Origin: Klebsiella indica
GTDB lineage: Bacteria; Pseudomonadota; Gammaproteobacteria; Enterobacterales; Enterobacteriaceae
Assembly: GCF_005860775.1 (NCBI RefSeq)
Contig: NZ_VCHQ01000016.1
Coordinates: forward strand, 124,001-188,000
Direction: 5' to 3'
DNA length: 64,000 nucleotides
Of this stretch, positions 30,087 through 44,849 are shown one piece after another; position 1 is the stretch's first letter; each line of letters opens with the position of its first letter. The translations under genes were made by a program, and so were the position numbers. The notes beneath the pieces are model-generated. The model did not search any database. It saw only the letters and a list, made by a program, of their open reading frames with translations, and had not been told where the DNA came from.

Positions 30087-30102
30087 TGCCATTTTTGTGC
30101 CA
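30087..30102 (-). promoter_or_regulatory. Sigma-54 promoter of transporter operon
   Basis: On the minus strand TGGCACAAAAATGGCA fits TGGCACGnnnnTTGCA, with GG and GC 10 bases apart. It has the same first six bases as the element before preT. Predicted start near 30075. Confidence 0.7.
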
Positions 30103-30155
30103 GTCATGAAATGGCGCTATTTGTGGCGCATTCGCCGCATAATAAGGTTTTTTGA

Positions 30156-30170
30156 TGACCAGTTTGGTGC
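30156..30170. promoter_or_regulatory. Candidate NtrC site, transporter operon
   Basis: TGACCAGTTTGGTGC matches the glnA NtrC site GCACTATATTGGTGC at 11 of 15 positions, with a perfect right half that continues into TTTGGTGCAAA, also seen at the catabolic operon. It lies about 55-70 bases upstream of the -24 element. Confidence 0.4.
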
Positions 30171-30398
30171 AAATGTCGACGCGTTTGCGTGTTTGTGGGG
30201 CAATGAAGGAAAGGGGGGATGGTGCCGGGCAAAAAAACATGGCAGTGCAGAGGTTATACTCCCGCTGTACAAAGGCGGAAGGACAGTCTGAACCGGTTGA
30301 CGTGGCAGATGGGCGCATCCCCTACGTATGGACATAATATGCTCAGTGAGGCGATCCGGGCAGGTTAAAGGGCGCGGGATTGTTATCTGCAAGAGGAA

Positions 30399-30464
30399 GC
30401 GTTATCCGGCCCGCGAAACGCCAGTCAGGACGTAACATGTGCGTAATGGAGAGGCCGGATAAGC
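30399..30464. repeat. REP-like inverted pair
   Basis: GCGTTATCCGGCC and GGCCGGATAAGC form an inverted pair 41 bases apart, matching the core of REP/PU sequences. It lies just after pncA on the minus strand, at the right border of the accessory island. Confidence 0.6.
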
Positions 30465-30479
30465 TGCTGGCGTTAAGGC

Positions 30480-31121
30480 TCAGCGTTGTGTTTCTTGCCA
30501 GTCTGCCAGGGTATACAGCGTTGCGCCAGCCGCAGCCATTGCCATAAACGCCTGGGCGCTGTCCTGCGGATGAATATTTACGCCGCGGCAACCGTCGGTA
30601 ATGACGTTGACGCGATAGTCCAGAGACAGCGCATCCAGCACGCTAAACTTGACACAGTAGTCGGTGGCGAGGCCCAGCACCGTCAGCTCGGTTATTCCGC
30701 GTTCACGTAACCACGCATCAAGCTCTGTTTTTTGCCGCCGACCGTTATCGAAAAACGCGCTGTAGCTATCGATGGCCGGATTTTCGCCCTTACGGAACAC
30801 CGCGGTAATATCCTGCTGTTTAAGCAGCGGATGCAGCGCCGCGCCTGCGCTATTTTGCACACAGTGATCTGGCCAGAAGGTTTGCGCCAGACCGTCAAGC
30901 TCGCCCTGGGTATAGGGCTCCGCCTGATGCTGGCTGGCGAAGCTACCGTGATTTGCCGGATGCCAGTCCTGGCTGGCGACGACGATCTCGCCGCGCGCCA
31001 GACTCCAGTCGATAAGCTGATTGGCGATCTCCACCGTACTGTCGCCCTGCGGAACGGCCAGCGCGCCACCGGCGCAAAAATCGTTTTGTAAGTCAATCAA
31101 TAACAGTGCACGCTGTGTCAT
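30480..31121 (-). CDS. pncA: Nicotinamidase PncA
   Basis: A 213-residue isochorismatase-fold amidase that hydrolyses nicotinamide to nicotinate in the NAD salvage cycle, the same length as in E. coli. The catalytic Asp is in LIDLQNDFCAGGA and the nucleophilic Cys in LATDYCVKF. Metal-binding His residues lie in SQDWHPANHGSF. Downstream of ansA in the same direction, with a repeat between them. It marks the right border of the accessory island. Confidence 0.96.
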   Translation of the reverse strand: MTQRALLLIDLQNDFCAGGALAVPQGDSTVEIANQLIDWSLARGEIVVASQDWHPANHGSFASQHQAEPYTQGELDGLAQTFWPDHCVQNSAGAALHPLLKQQDITAVFRKGENPAIDSYSAFFDNGRRQKTELDAWLRERGITELTVLGLATDYCVKFSVLDALSLDYRVNVITDGCRGVNIHPQDSAQAFMAMAAAGATLYTLADWQETQR

Positions 31122-31134
31122 CTATTCCTCCTTA

Positions 31135-31279
31135 GAGTCTATCCCACCAGGCGTTATTGGCGCAGCCAGTTTGAACACGGCCAGCGCGGAAGAACCGGAG
31201 CGTACACGTAGTACGTGAGGATTCTGAGCACTGCCCAGATTCAAAATGACAAGCAAAATAGCCCTAATGGGATAGGCTC
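31135..31279. repeat. 145-bp palindromic repeat (RSA-like)
   Basis: Inverted ends GAGTCTATCCCA and TGGGATAGGCTC (11 of 12 bases pair) enclose an imperfect palindrome with arms such as CAGTTTGAACACGGC. It ends one base before the ansA stop codon. It resembles the E. coli RSA intergenic repeat of about 150 bp as I remember it. It lies in the ansA-pncA spacer. Confidence 0.65.
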
Positions 31280-32296
31280 TTACTCATCGGGTGTCAGTTC
31301 GCCACGCAGGTTTTCCTGCATCGCGTGGCGGATTGCCGCAACGTCCAGATCCTGGCTCAGCAAATAGTGTAGCTTGGTTAGCGTCGCTTCGACGGTCATA
31401 TCGAAACCGCTAATCACTCCGGCCTGAGCCAGCGCGTTTCCGGTGGCGTAGCCGCCCATATTGACCTTTCCGGACATGCACTGGGTTAAATTAATCACCA
31501 CAATACCCCGCTGGCTGGCTTCGGTCAGCACCTGAATAAAATCGCCATTCTGCGGCGCGTTGCCGACGCCATAAGAGCGCAGGATCAGCGCTTTAACTGG
31601 CTGGAGCAGGAAGTTACGCACCACATCGGCTGAGATGCCGGGGTAAATCGTCACCACGCCGATCGGCTGCGGTATGATAGGGTGAACCACCAGCTCGCCA
31701 TTACCATGGGGCGCGGGAGGCGTGGTGAGGCGGCGAATATGAATTCCGGCTTCCAGCAGCGGCGCCAGGTTCGGTGAGGCAAAGGCGTTAAAGCCGTCGG
31801 CGTGGGCTTTCGTGGTGCGGTTGCCGCGATAAAGGCGATTGTTGAAGAAGAGCGAGACTTCGTTAATCGGATAGTTGGCTGCGATGTACAGCGCGTTGAG
31901 CAGGTTGATTTGTCCGTCGGAGCGCAGTTCGGCCAGCGGTATTTGTGACCCTGTCACAATGACCGGTTTCCCCAGATTCTCCAGCATAAAGGAGAGTGCC
32001 GAGGCGGTAAACGCCATGGTATCCGTACCGTGCAGGATCACGAAACCGTCATACTGGTCGTAATGGTCGCGAATATCGTCGGCAATATGCTGCCAGTCCT
32101 GCGGCGTCATGTCGGAAGAGTCCATCAATGGCGCGTATTCATGGATGGTGAAGTCAGGCATCTCCGGGCGGTGGAATTCGGGCATTAAAGCCAACTGGCG
32201 TTGTAAATGGCCGGAAACAGGGATGTAACCATGTTCTGAACGCTGCATACCGATGGTGCCGCCGGTATAGGCAACGTAAATAGATTTCTTCTGCAT
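31280..32296 (-). CDS. ansA: Cytoplasmic L-asparaginase I
   Basis: A 338-residue type I asparaginase that hydrolyses asparagine to aspartate and ammonia, the same length as E. coli AnsA and closely similar. The catalytic Thr lies in YTGGTIGM near the start, and the second Thr in LHGTDTMAF. ATG 32296 gives the canonical MQKKSIYVAY; 28 further upstream codons have no ribosome site. It has no signal peptide, so it is cytoplasmic. Confidence 0.96.
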   Translation of the reverse strand: MQKKSIYVAYTGGTIGMQRSEHGYIPVSGHLQRQLALMPEFHRPEMPDFTIHEYAPLMDSSDMTPQDWQHIADDIRDHYDQYDGFVILHGTDTMAFTASALSFMLENLGKPVIVTGSQIPLAELRSDGQINLLNALYIAANYPINEVSLFFNNRLYRGNRTTKAHADGFNAFASPNLAPLLEAGIHIRRLTTPPAPHGNGELVVHPIIPQPIGVVTIYPGISADVVRNFLLQPVKALILRSYGVGNAPQNGDFIQVLTEASQRGIVVINLTQCMSGKVNMGGYATGNALAQAGVISGFDMTVEATLTKLHYLLSQDLDVAAIRHAMQENLRGELTPDE

Positions 32297-32430
32297 AGCA
32301 TCACTTAGATTATATATGGACCGGCGAAGTATATACCGGCGACGCGGCAAGTGGCATAGGCGCTGGCGGGTTTCCTTCATTTCAGTCTGTCAGAAGACAG
32401 GCCGCCCCGAGGATAGGGGCGGCGGAAGGA

Positions 32431-35002
<2,572 letters not shown>

Positions 35003-35264
35003 CGGCGCTTGCCTTTTGTCGGGAAACGGTTGACGCCAGGCCCGGCCACGTGCTGCGTGCGCCGCGAGGGGCGCACGGACAGGTGCGCAGCGCCGCCTCA
35101 TGGATCCCGCGACGACGAAACCCTGTTCACCAGGTACTTCTGCCGTTTTGCAAAGTCGTTTTTTGTCTGCTTAATGAGCAACCATACGCGATTTAGGACA
35201 GTGATACTTATCACCCCGACGTTTGAGCGCTACCATAGCGGGATTGCAATGACAGGAGATGTCC

Positions 35265-36308
35265 ATGAGCGAGCAAACCATTCGTTTAACGCAATACAGC
35301 CACGGAGCCGGTTGCGGGTGTAAAATTTCGCCAAAAGTGCTGGAAACGATCCTCAAAAGCGACCAGGCGAAGTTTATCGATCCGAATTTACTGGTGGGTA
35401 ATGAGACCAGCGACGATGCGGCCGTTTATGATCTCGGCAACGGTACGTCCATTATCAGCACCACCGACTTTTTTATGCCGATCGTTGATAATCCGTTCGA
35501 CTTTGGACGCATAGCCGCCACCAACGCCATCAGCGATATTTTCGCCATGGGCGGTAAACCGATTATGGCGATTGCTATCCTCGGCTGGCCGATCAATACC
35601 CTGTCGCCGGAGATCGCCCGCGAGGTGGTTGACGGCGGGCGTTTTGCCTGTCAGCAGGCGGGAATTGCCCTGGCTGGCGGCCACTCAATTGACGCCCCCG
35701 AACCGATCTTCGGTCTCGCGGTGACCGGCGTCGTGTCAACCGATCGCATCAAGAAAAACAGTACCGCTCAGGCGGGGTGTAAACTCTATCTCACTAAACC
35801 GCTGGGTATTGGCGTGCTGACCACTGCGGAGAAGAAGTCGCTGCTCAAGCCTGAGCATCAGGGGCTGGCGACGGCAACCATGTGCCAGATGAATCTTGTC
35901 GGTTCGGCGTTTGCCAGCATCGATGGCGTAAAAGCGATGACCGACGTGACCGGTTTCGGGTTACTCGGCCACCTGAGCGAAGTGTGCCGTGGCGCAGGCG
36001 TTCAGGCGCAACTCTCCTATGCGGATATCCCGAAGCTGCCCGGTGTGGAAGCGTACATTGCAGCGGGCGCGGTACCGGGAGGGACCGGACGTAACTTTGC
36101 CAGCTACGGTCATCTTATGGGCGAGATGCCGCCAGCGTGGCGCGATCTGCTGTGCGATCCGCAAACCTCTGGCGGTCTGCTGCTGGCAGTGACGCCGGAG
36201 GCGGAGGCGGAGGTGCAAGCGGCGGCGGCCGAGTTTGGTATCACGCTTGCCGCCATTGGCGAACTGCTCACCGCGCGCGGTGGACGCCCCATGATTGAGA
36301 TCCGTTGA
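35265..36308 (+). CDS. selD: Selenophosphate synthase SelD
   Basis: A 347-residue enzyme that makes selenophosphate from selenide and ATP, the donor for selenocysteine and selenouridine. The glycine-rich active-site loop HGAGCGCK carries Cys17 and Lys20, so this is a cysteine rather than a selenocysteine form. ATG 35265 has AGGAG 6 bases upstream; ATG 35259 is too close to it. It precedes topB by 4 bases, so they are co-transcribed. Confidence 0.97.
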   Translation: MSEQTIRLTQYSHGAGCGCKISPKVLETILKSDQAKFIDPNLLVGNETSDDAAVYDLGNGTSIISTTDFFMPIVDNPFDFGRIAATNAISDIFAMGGKPIMAIAILGWPINTLSPEIAREVVDGGRFACQQAGIALAGGHSIDAPEPIFGLAVTGVVSTDRIKKNSTAQAGCKLYLTKPLGIGVLTTAEKKSLLKPEHQGLATATMCQMNLVGSAFASIDGVKAMTDVTGFGLLGHLSEVCRGAGVQAQLSYADIPKLPGVEAYIAAGAVPGGTGRNFASYGHLMGEMPPAWRDLLCDPQTSGGLLLAVTPEAEAEVQAAAAEFGITLAAIGELLTARGGRPMIEIR

Positions 36309-36312
36309 TTTC

Positions 36313-38268
36313 ATGCGGCTGTTTATTGCAGAAAAGCCAAGTCTTGCGCGCGCCATTGCCGATGTGCTGCCAAAACCGCACCGCAAAGGCGACGGCTACA
36401 TTGAGTGCGGCAACGGACAGGTGGTCACCTGGTGTATCGGCCACCTGCTGGAGCAGGCACAGCCTGATGTCTATGACGGGCGCTATGCGCGCTGGAACCT
36501 GCTCGACTTGCCCATTGTGCCGGACAAGTGGCAGCTTCAGCCCCGGCCGTCGGTAACCAAACAGCTTAACGTGATTAAGCGCCTTCTTGGCGAGGCTGAG
36601 GAGGTGATCCACGCGGGCGACCCGGACCGGGAAGGTCAGTTACTGGTGGATGAAGTGCTGGATTATCTGCAATTATCGCCGGAAAAGCGCCAGCAGGTGC
36701 AGCGCTGCCTGATTAATGACCTTAACCCGCAGGCGGTGGAGCGCGCGATTAACCGCCTGCGCGCCAACAGTGAATTTATTCCGTTATGCGTCTCGGCGCT
36801 GGCCCGCGCCCGCGCCGACTGGCTGTACGGGATCAATATGACCCGCGCCTATACCATCCTCGGACGTAACGCCGGTTATCAGGGCGTGTTATCGGTCGGA
36901 CGCGTGCAGACGCCGGTGCTTGGCCTGGTGGTGCGTCGGGACGAAGAGATTGAAAACTTCGTCGCGAAAGATTTCTTCGATGTGAAGGCGCATATCGTTA
37001 CCCCGAAGGATGAGCGTTTTGTGGCGACCTGGGTGCCCAGTGAGGCCTGCGAACCGTATCAGGATGAAGAAGGGCGACTGCTTCATCGTGCACTTGCTGA
37101 ACATGTCGTTAAGCGGATTGAGGGCCAACCGGCGACGGTGACCGCCTATAACGACAAGCGCGACTCGGAGCCCGCGCCGCTGCCGTTCTCCCTTTCAGCG
37201 CTGCAGATTGAAGCGGCGAAGCGCTTTGGTTTTAGCGCGCAGAGCGTGCTGGATATCTGCCAGAAGCTGTATGAAACCCACAAGCTGATTACCTATCCGC
37301 GTTCGGATAGCCGCTATCTGCCGGAGGAGCATTTTGCCGGGCGTCATGCGGTGCTGAACGCCATTGGCGTCCACGCGGCGGATCTGCTGCCGCAGCCGGT
37401 GGTGGATCCGGAGATCCGCAACCGTTGCTGGGACGATAAAAAGGTTGATGCGCACCACGCGATAATTCCTACTGCGCGTAGCACGCAGGTGAAACTCAAT
37501 GACAATGAGGAAAAAGTCTACGGCCTGATTGCCCGTCAGTATCTGATGCAATTCTGTCCGGATGCGGTATTCCGCAAATGTCAGATCGATCTCGATATCG
37601 CCAACGGCAAGTTTGTCGCCAAAGCCCGTTTTCTGGCGGAGGCTGGCTGGCGAACGCTGCTGGGCAATAAAGAGCGCGACGAGGAAAACGACGGTATGCC
37701 GCTGCCGGTGGTGGCAAAAGATGACGAACTGTTGTGCGAAAAGGGCGAAGTGGTGGCGCGGCAAACGCAGCCGCCGCGTCATTTTACCGATGCAACCCTG
37801 CTGTCGGCGATGACCGGTATTGCCCGCTTCGTGCAGGATAAAGATCTGAAGAAGATCCTGCGCGCGACGGATGGCCTCGGTACGGAGGCAACCCGCGCCG
37901 GGATTATCGAGCTGCTGTTTAAACGTGGTTTCCTGACCAAGAAAGGGCGCTATATCCACTCTACCGATGCGGGGAAAGCGCTGTTCCATTCGCTGCCTGA
38001 AATGGCGACCCGCCCGGATATGACCGCCCACTGGGAATCGGTTCTGACGCAAATTAGCGAAAAGCAGTGTCGCTATCAGGATTTTATGCAGCCGCTGGTG
38101 GGCACGTTGTTCCAGCTTATCGATCAGGCGCGTAGCACGCCGGTACGCCGCTTCCGTGGTATTGTCGCGCCGGGAGAGGGTAAGAAAGGTTTTAGTAAGC
38201 GTAAAGGTCGATCTGCAGCGAAAGGTGAGAAACCGGCATCTGACGCTGTGGCAGAAGGCCCGCAATAA
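36313..38268 (+). CDS. topB: DNA topoisomerase III
   Basis: A 651-residue type IA topoisomerase (E. coli 653) that separates precatenanes and replication intermediates. An N-terminal Toprim domain ([15 protein letters not shown] with the catalytic Glu, and [11 protein letters not shown] with the acidic triad) is followed by the active-site Tyr in [12 protein letters not shown] (about residue 328). The basic C-terminal tail (about 610-651) differs from E. coli. ATG 36313 gives the canonical start. Confidence 0.97.
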   Translation: MRLFIAEKPSLARAIADVLPKPHRKGDGYIECGNGQVVTWCIGHLLEQAQPDVYDGRYARWNLLDLPIVPDKWQLQPRPSVTKQLNVIKRLLGEAEEVIHAGDPDREGQLLVDEVLDYLQLSPEKRQQVQRCLINDLNPQAVERAINRLRANSEFIPLCVSALARARADWLYGINMTRAYTILGRNAGYQGVLSVGRVQTPVLGLVVRRDEEIENFVAKDFFDVKAHIVTPKDERFVATWVPSEACEPYQDEEGRLLHRALAEHVVKRIEGQPATVTAYNDKRDSEPAPLPFSLSALQIEAAKRFGFSAQSVLDICQKLYETHKLITYPRSDSRYLPEEHFAGRHAVLNAIGVHAADLLPQPVVDPEIRNRCWDDKKVDAHHAIIPTARSTQVKLNDNEEKVYGLIARQYLMQFCPDAVFRKCQIDLDIANGKFVAKARFLAEAGWRTLLGNKERDEENDGMPLPVVAKDDELLCEKGEVVARQTQPPRHFTDATLLSAMTGIARFVQDKDLKKILRATDGLGTEATRAGIIELLFKRGFLTKKGRYIHSTDAGKALFHSLPEMATRPDMTAHWESVLTQISEKQCRYQDFMQPLVGTLFQLIDQARSTPVRRFRGIVAPGEGKKGFSKRKGRSAAKGEKPASDAVAEGPQ

Positions 38269-38489
38269 AAACCCCCGGGGAAACCGGGCAATGCCGTTCA
38301 CTTCAGCAAATCATCGGTGTTGTCTTTTGTTTTATTTGCCAGCGGCAATCGCATTATCGGTGGTTTAAACGAAAATCTAATTCTGCTGATTCGCTTACTG
38401 AGCTGATACGGGCTGAAATATAAAGGATATAACTTTTTTTATGATTTTCAGCCACTGAAAAGCCACTGACGAATAACGGACTCACCGCA

Positions 38490-38850
38490 TGGGGGTTGGG
38501 CGCATCAAGGAAACCTGGCGAGAACGCAGGCGCGCATCCAGGACTGGCCGCCAGGACGGCGGCCAGAGGGCGGGTCGAGACAGGACGTCGAGTCCCGCCC
38601 GGTCCGCCAGATGAAGCCGGAGTGGAGCGGACCGCGCAGCGGCAGGTTTTCAGCGCAATGCCGGGGGTGCAGGGGGACGGGCGAAACGTCCCCCTGCCCG
38701 TTCACACGCTGTGGATATAACGAATATCCGTGAATTTATCGTGAACGGAACAGACCACGGAATCTGAATGGGCGAAAACGAAAAACGCGCCATGTTCGCC
38801 ATAACCACCGATTGACAGAACCGCTCAACCAGTTATAAACACAACTGACG
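38490..38850. repeat. Long copy of dispersed intergenic repeat
   Basis: A structured, GC-rich, gene-free segment between topB and gdhA. It contains strong hairpins (GGGGGACGGG ... CCCGTTC with GTCCCCC in between; GGCGGGTCGAG ... CTCGACGTC-type pairs). Bases 38630-38665 are identical to 19468-19503. Bases about 38700-38825 align at roughly 70% by eye with about 58297-58420, sharing GGCGAAAACRAAAACGCGCC-like cores. Open frames across it are not convincing genes. Nothing else is seen in 38269-38937. Confidence 0.6.
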
Positions 38851-38937
38851 GCCCTTAACGGACCAGCATTATGGGAAACCGGGGCATCGCGCTGATCACC
38901 CGCAGCCGAAGCCATCCGCTTCTGACGACTCTCAGCG

Positions 38938-40281
38938 TTAAATCACACCCTGCGCCAGCATCGCGTCCGCGACTTTGACGAAACCGGCGATATTTGCCCC
39001 GCGCACGTAGTTGGTCTGCTTCGCGTCGCCGCCGTACTCCACGCAGGCATGGTGGATATCCAGCATGATGTGATGCAGACGGGCATCCACTTTCTCCGCT
39101 TTCCAGCCCATGCGCGCGGCGTTCTGCGCCATTTCCAGACCAGAGGTCGCCACGCCGCCGGCGTTAGCCGCTTTACCCGGCGCAAATAGCACGCCTGCGT
39201 CGAGGAACAGGTCAGTGGCGGCAATGGTGGTCGGCATATTGGCGCCTTCGGCCACCGCTTTCACGCCGTTAGCGATTAACTGACGCGCGGCGTCAACATC
39301 CAGTTCGTTCTGTGTGGCGCAGGGCAAGGCAATATCCGCCGGTACGGACCACGGCTGCTTGCCTTCAAGATAGGTCAGGCCAAACTCGCGGGCATAGTCG
39401 GACACGCGACCATCGCGGCTGGCTTTGATTTCACACAGGCGAGCCAGTTTTTCAGTGGTAAAGCCCGCTTCATCCACCACGGTGCCGCTGGAGTCAGAAG
39501 CGGTGATCACGCGCGCGCCCAACGCCATCGCTTTTTCAATCGCATACTGAGCAACGTTACCGGAACCGGAAACCGATACACGCATTCCCTCAAAGCCCAT
39601 GCCGTGGCGCTTGAGCATCGCTTCAGTGAAGTATACCAGGCCGTAACCGGTTGCTTCCGGGCGAATCAGGCTGCCGCCGAAGGAGAGGCCTTTGCCGGTG
39701 AACACGCAGGCGCTGTTGTTGGAGAGTTTACGCATCATTCCGGCCATAAAGCCGACTTCACGCCCGCCCACGCCGATATCGCCGGCAGGTACGTCAGTAT
39801 CCGGGCCGAGGTGGCGATAGAGTTCGGTCATCAGCGCCTGGCAGAAGCGCATTACTTCGCCGTCGCTCTTACCTTTAGGATCGAAGTCGCTGCCGCCTTT
39901 ACCGCCGCCCATCGGCAGGGTGGTCAGGGCGTTTTTGAAGGTTTGTTCAAAACCAAGGAATTTGAGTATCGACAAATTGACTGAAGGGTGGAAACGCATG
40001 CCGCCTTTATACGGGCCGATAGCGGAGTTGAACTGTACGCGCCATGCGCGGTTAACCTGAACCTGGTTACGGTCATCAACCCAAACGACGCGAAACTGGA
40101 TAGCCCGCTCCGGCTCAACCAGACGCTCCAGCAAATTCAGCTGACGATAGCGTGGGTTTTCCTCAATGAAAGGCCACAGGGTGGTCATCACCTCGCGAAC
40201 GGCCTGAGCAAATTCAGTTTGATGGGGATCGCGCTGTTGAACGCGGGCGAGAAAGTTTTCCAGAGTGCACATCTGATCCAT
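38938..40281 (-). CDS. gdhA: NADP-specific glutamate dehydrogenase
   Basis: A 447-residue hexameric enzyme that makes glutamate from 2-oxoglutarate and ammonium, the same length as in E. coli. The substrate domain carries the catalytic Lys in PMGGGKGGSDFDPKGKS. The Rossmann domain has VSGSGNVAQYA, with a glycine pattern typical of NADP-dependent forms. TTGATATAAG precedes the start. Two ERIC elements lie directly upstream of the gene and may fall in its leader or promoter region. Confidence 0.98.
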   Translation of the reverse strand: MDQMCTLENFLARVQQRDPHQTEFAQAVREVMTTLWPFIEENPRYRQLNLLERLVEPERAIQFRVVWVDDRNQVQVNRAWRVQFNSAIGPYKGGMRFHPSVNLSILKFLGFEQTFKNALTTLPMGGGKGGSDFDPKGKSDGEVMRFCQALMTELYRHLGPDTDVPAGDIGVGGREVGFMAGMMRKLSNNSACVFTGKGLSFGGSLIRPEATGYGLVYFTEAMLKRHGMGFEGMRVSVSGSGNVAQYAIEKAMALGARVITASDSSGTVVDEAGFTTEKLARLCEIKASRDGRVSDYAREFGLTYLEGKQPWSVPADIALPCATQNELDVDAARQLIANGVKAVAEGANMPTTIAATDLFLDAGVLFAPGKAANAGGVATSGLEMAQNAARMGWKAEKVDARLHHIMLDIHHACVEYGGDAKQTNYVRGANIAGFVKVADAMLAQGVI

Positions 40282-40315
40282 TGATATAAGTTCCTCTTAT
40301 GGTTGTGATCGCATC

Positions 40316-40445
40316 TATACCCGTCATACTTCAAGTTGCATGTGCGTTGGCTTTCCTCGTTCACCCCAGTCACGTACTGGAGTACGCTCCCGGGGATTCA
40401 CTGCGTCGCCGCCTTCCTGCAACTCGAATAATTTAGGGTATATAC
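40316..40445. repeat. ERIC element (first of two)
   Basis: About 130 bases from TATACCCGTCATACTTCAAG to ACTCGAATAATTTAGGGTAT, with the ERIC core TCACCCCAGTCACGTACTGG and CTCCCGGGGATTCAC. An imperfect palindrome, located 34 bases upstream of the gdhA start codon. Confidence 0.9.
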
Positions 40446-40545
40446 ATGTCATCCCTGTGCCCGCTTTATGATTAACGGCAAAGATGCGCGGCCTGTGCGT
40501 GAGCCTCGTCCTTGCCGCTATCGTGCAGGCAGAATGATTAGCTGT

Positions 40546-40675
40546 ATATACTCGTCATACTTCGAGTTGCATGTGTGTTGGCTGCGATCGTTCACCCCAG
40601 TCACATAGCTATCTATGCTCCTGGGGATTTACTCTCTTGCCGCCTTCATGCAACTCGAATTATTTAGAGTATATT
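40546..40675. repeat. ERIC element (second of two)
   Basis: About 130 bases with the same ends and the core TCACCCCAGTCACATAGC ... CTCCTGGGGATTTA. In direct orientation with the first copy, 100 bases away. It lies between gdhA and nudG. Confidence 0.9.
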
Positions 40676-40790
40676 TATTATTATTCGGCCCTTGAAAAGG
40701 CCGATTTTTCGACTATACCACTGGAAATCGTTAGTTGAGCAAGGAAAAATTGTTCAGAAAGGAATTTTTATGATTGCGTATTGGTCATAA

Positions 40791-41228
40791 TTAAAAACGA
40801 TGACTGGCCCGGCATAAATCATCGGGTAACAATGCAGGACGCCGGGCGATAAAGGCTTCCAGCAGGGGAATGTCCGCTGGGGCGAGATTGAAGGTTAACG
40901 CGTCCTGCGGCGAGCACCAGCATAGCTGGCTGTGGTAGCGAGCAGTGGGGGCCGGGCTAAAATGCGGAACCCACCAGGCATGAAGGTGAATCAGGCGCGC
41001 GGACACTTCACGCTGATGGCTGGCGATATAACGCGCTGGATGAGCGTGGATCCCCAGTTCCTCCTGAAGCTCGCGGGTCAGCGCCTGCGCCTGGGTCTCG
41101 CCGGGTTCAACTTTTCCACCGGCAAATTCCCACATTCCCGGTTGATCGGCGTGCGGGGGCCGCTGCGCCAGCAAAATTTGCCCGTTATGTTCGATAATGG
41201 CGGCTACAACATCAATGGTTTTGAGCAT
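40791..41228 (-). CDS. nudG: (Deoxy)nucleoside triphosphate pyrophosphohydrolase NudG
   Basis: A Nudix hydrolase that prefers oxidised or methylated pyrimidine nucleotides (5-methyl- and 5-hydroxy-dCTP in E. coli). The 145-residue product has the complete Nudix box GGKVEPGETQAQALTRELQEELG. It is about ten residues longer at the C-terminus than E. coli NudG (135). ATG 41228 (MLKTIDVV) aligns with E. coli; ATG 41237 is also possible and neither has a strong ribosome site. It lies next to xthA, as in E. coli. Confidence 0.92.
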   Translation of the reverse strand: MLKTIDVVAAIIEHNGQILLAQRPPHADQPGMWEFAGGKVEPGETQAQALTRELQEELGIHAHPARYIASHQREVSARLIHLHAWWVPHFSPAPTARYHSQLCWCSPQDALTFNLAPADIPLLEAFIARRPALLPDDLCRASHRF

Positions 41229-41352
41229 GTGAGTCATCGTACTGTACGTAATAGGGGCTTATTATCGCCATCCTTATATCTTCCCTTCCAGACAATCTTA
41301 AATCCGCCTGAAAACCATTGATCAATGCCGCCGCCTTACTGACAGCAATAAT

Positions 41353-42159
41353 TTACGCTTTGAAGGTCGCCCATACCGGCGCATGGTCGGAGGGTTTTTC
41401 CATCCCGCGGATTTCGTAGTCGATACCGGTTTCGATACAGCGCTGCGCCAGCGGGGTGCTGGCCAGCAACAGGTCGATACGCAGACCGCGGTTGTCGTCA
41501 AATCCTTTCGAACGATAGTCAAACCACGAAAAATGCGCGTTGTCTTGCGGGTTGGCGTGGCGGTATGTATCCACCAGACCCCAGCCCAGCAGACGATCCA
41601 TCCATTCACGCTCTTCCGGCAGGAATGAACACTTACCGGTGCGCAGCCAGCGTTTACGGTTCTCTTCACCGATGCCGATATCGAGATCGGTTGGGCTGAT
41701 GTTCATATCGCCCATGATCAGCACCGGATTGTCTTTATTCAGTTCGTTATCGAGATAGTGTTGCAAATTCTGATAAAACGCCGCCTTAGCCGGGAATTTG
41801 GTTGCGTGATCGCGGCTCTCTCCCTGGGGGAAGTAGCCGTTAATCACCGTAACATTGCCAAACGGGGAAGGGACTTCCGCCATGATAATCCGGCGCTGGG
41901 CGTCTTCACCATCGTTCGGGAAGCCGCGACGCACGGAGACGGGCGTTTCTTTGGTCAGCAGCGCGACGCCGTAATGGCCTTTTTGCCCGTGATAAAAAAC
42001 GTTGTAACCAAGTTTCGCCACTTCTTCGAGCGGAAACATATCGTCGTGAACTTTGGTTTCCTGCAGGCCGATGACGGCGGGCTGGTGTTTATCGATGATG
42101 GCGGCCAGCTGATGAGGGCGGGCACGCAGGCCGTTGATATTAAAAGAGACAAATTTCAT
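41353..42159 (-). CDS. xthA: Exodeoxyribonuclease III
   Basis: A 268-residue AP endonuclease/3' exonuclease of base-excision repair, the same length as E. coli XthA. Catalytic blocks are present: LQETKVHDD (metal-binding Glu), [13 protein letters not shown], and the C-terminal SDHAPVWA with the catalytic Asp-His. ATG 42159 gives [12 protein letters not shown]. Divergent from the ast operon. Confidence 0.97.
   Translation of the reverse strand: MKFVSFNINGLRARPHQLAAIIDKHQPAVIGLQETKVHDDMFPLEEVAKLGYNVFYHGQKGHYGVALLTKETPVSVRRGFPNDGEDAQRRIIMAEVPSPFGNVTVINGYFPQGESRDHATKFPAKAAFYQNLQHYLDNELNKDNPVLIMGDMNISPTDLDIGIGEENRKRWLRTGKCSFLPEEREWMDRLLGWGLVDTYRHANPQDNAHFSWFDYRSKGFDDNRGLRIDLLLASTPLAQRCIETGIDYEIRGMEKPSDHAPVWATFKA

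Positions 42160-44845
<2,686 letters not shown>

Positions 44846-44849
<4 letters not shown>

Noticed and set aside
37195-38301. 368-codon minus-strand frame opposite topB
   Set aside because: Shadow of topB; low-complexity Arg/His/Gln-rich translation.
38496-38720. 74-codon frame in the topB-gdhA spacer
   Set aside because: Lies inside the hairpin-rich repeat; the reading frame is not kept between the repeat copies.
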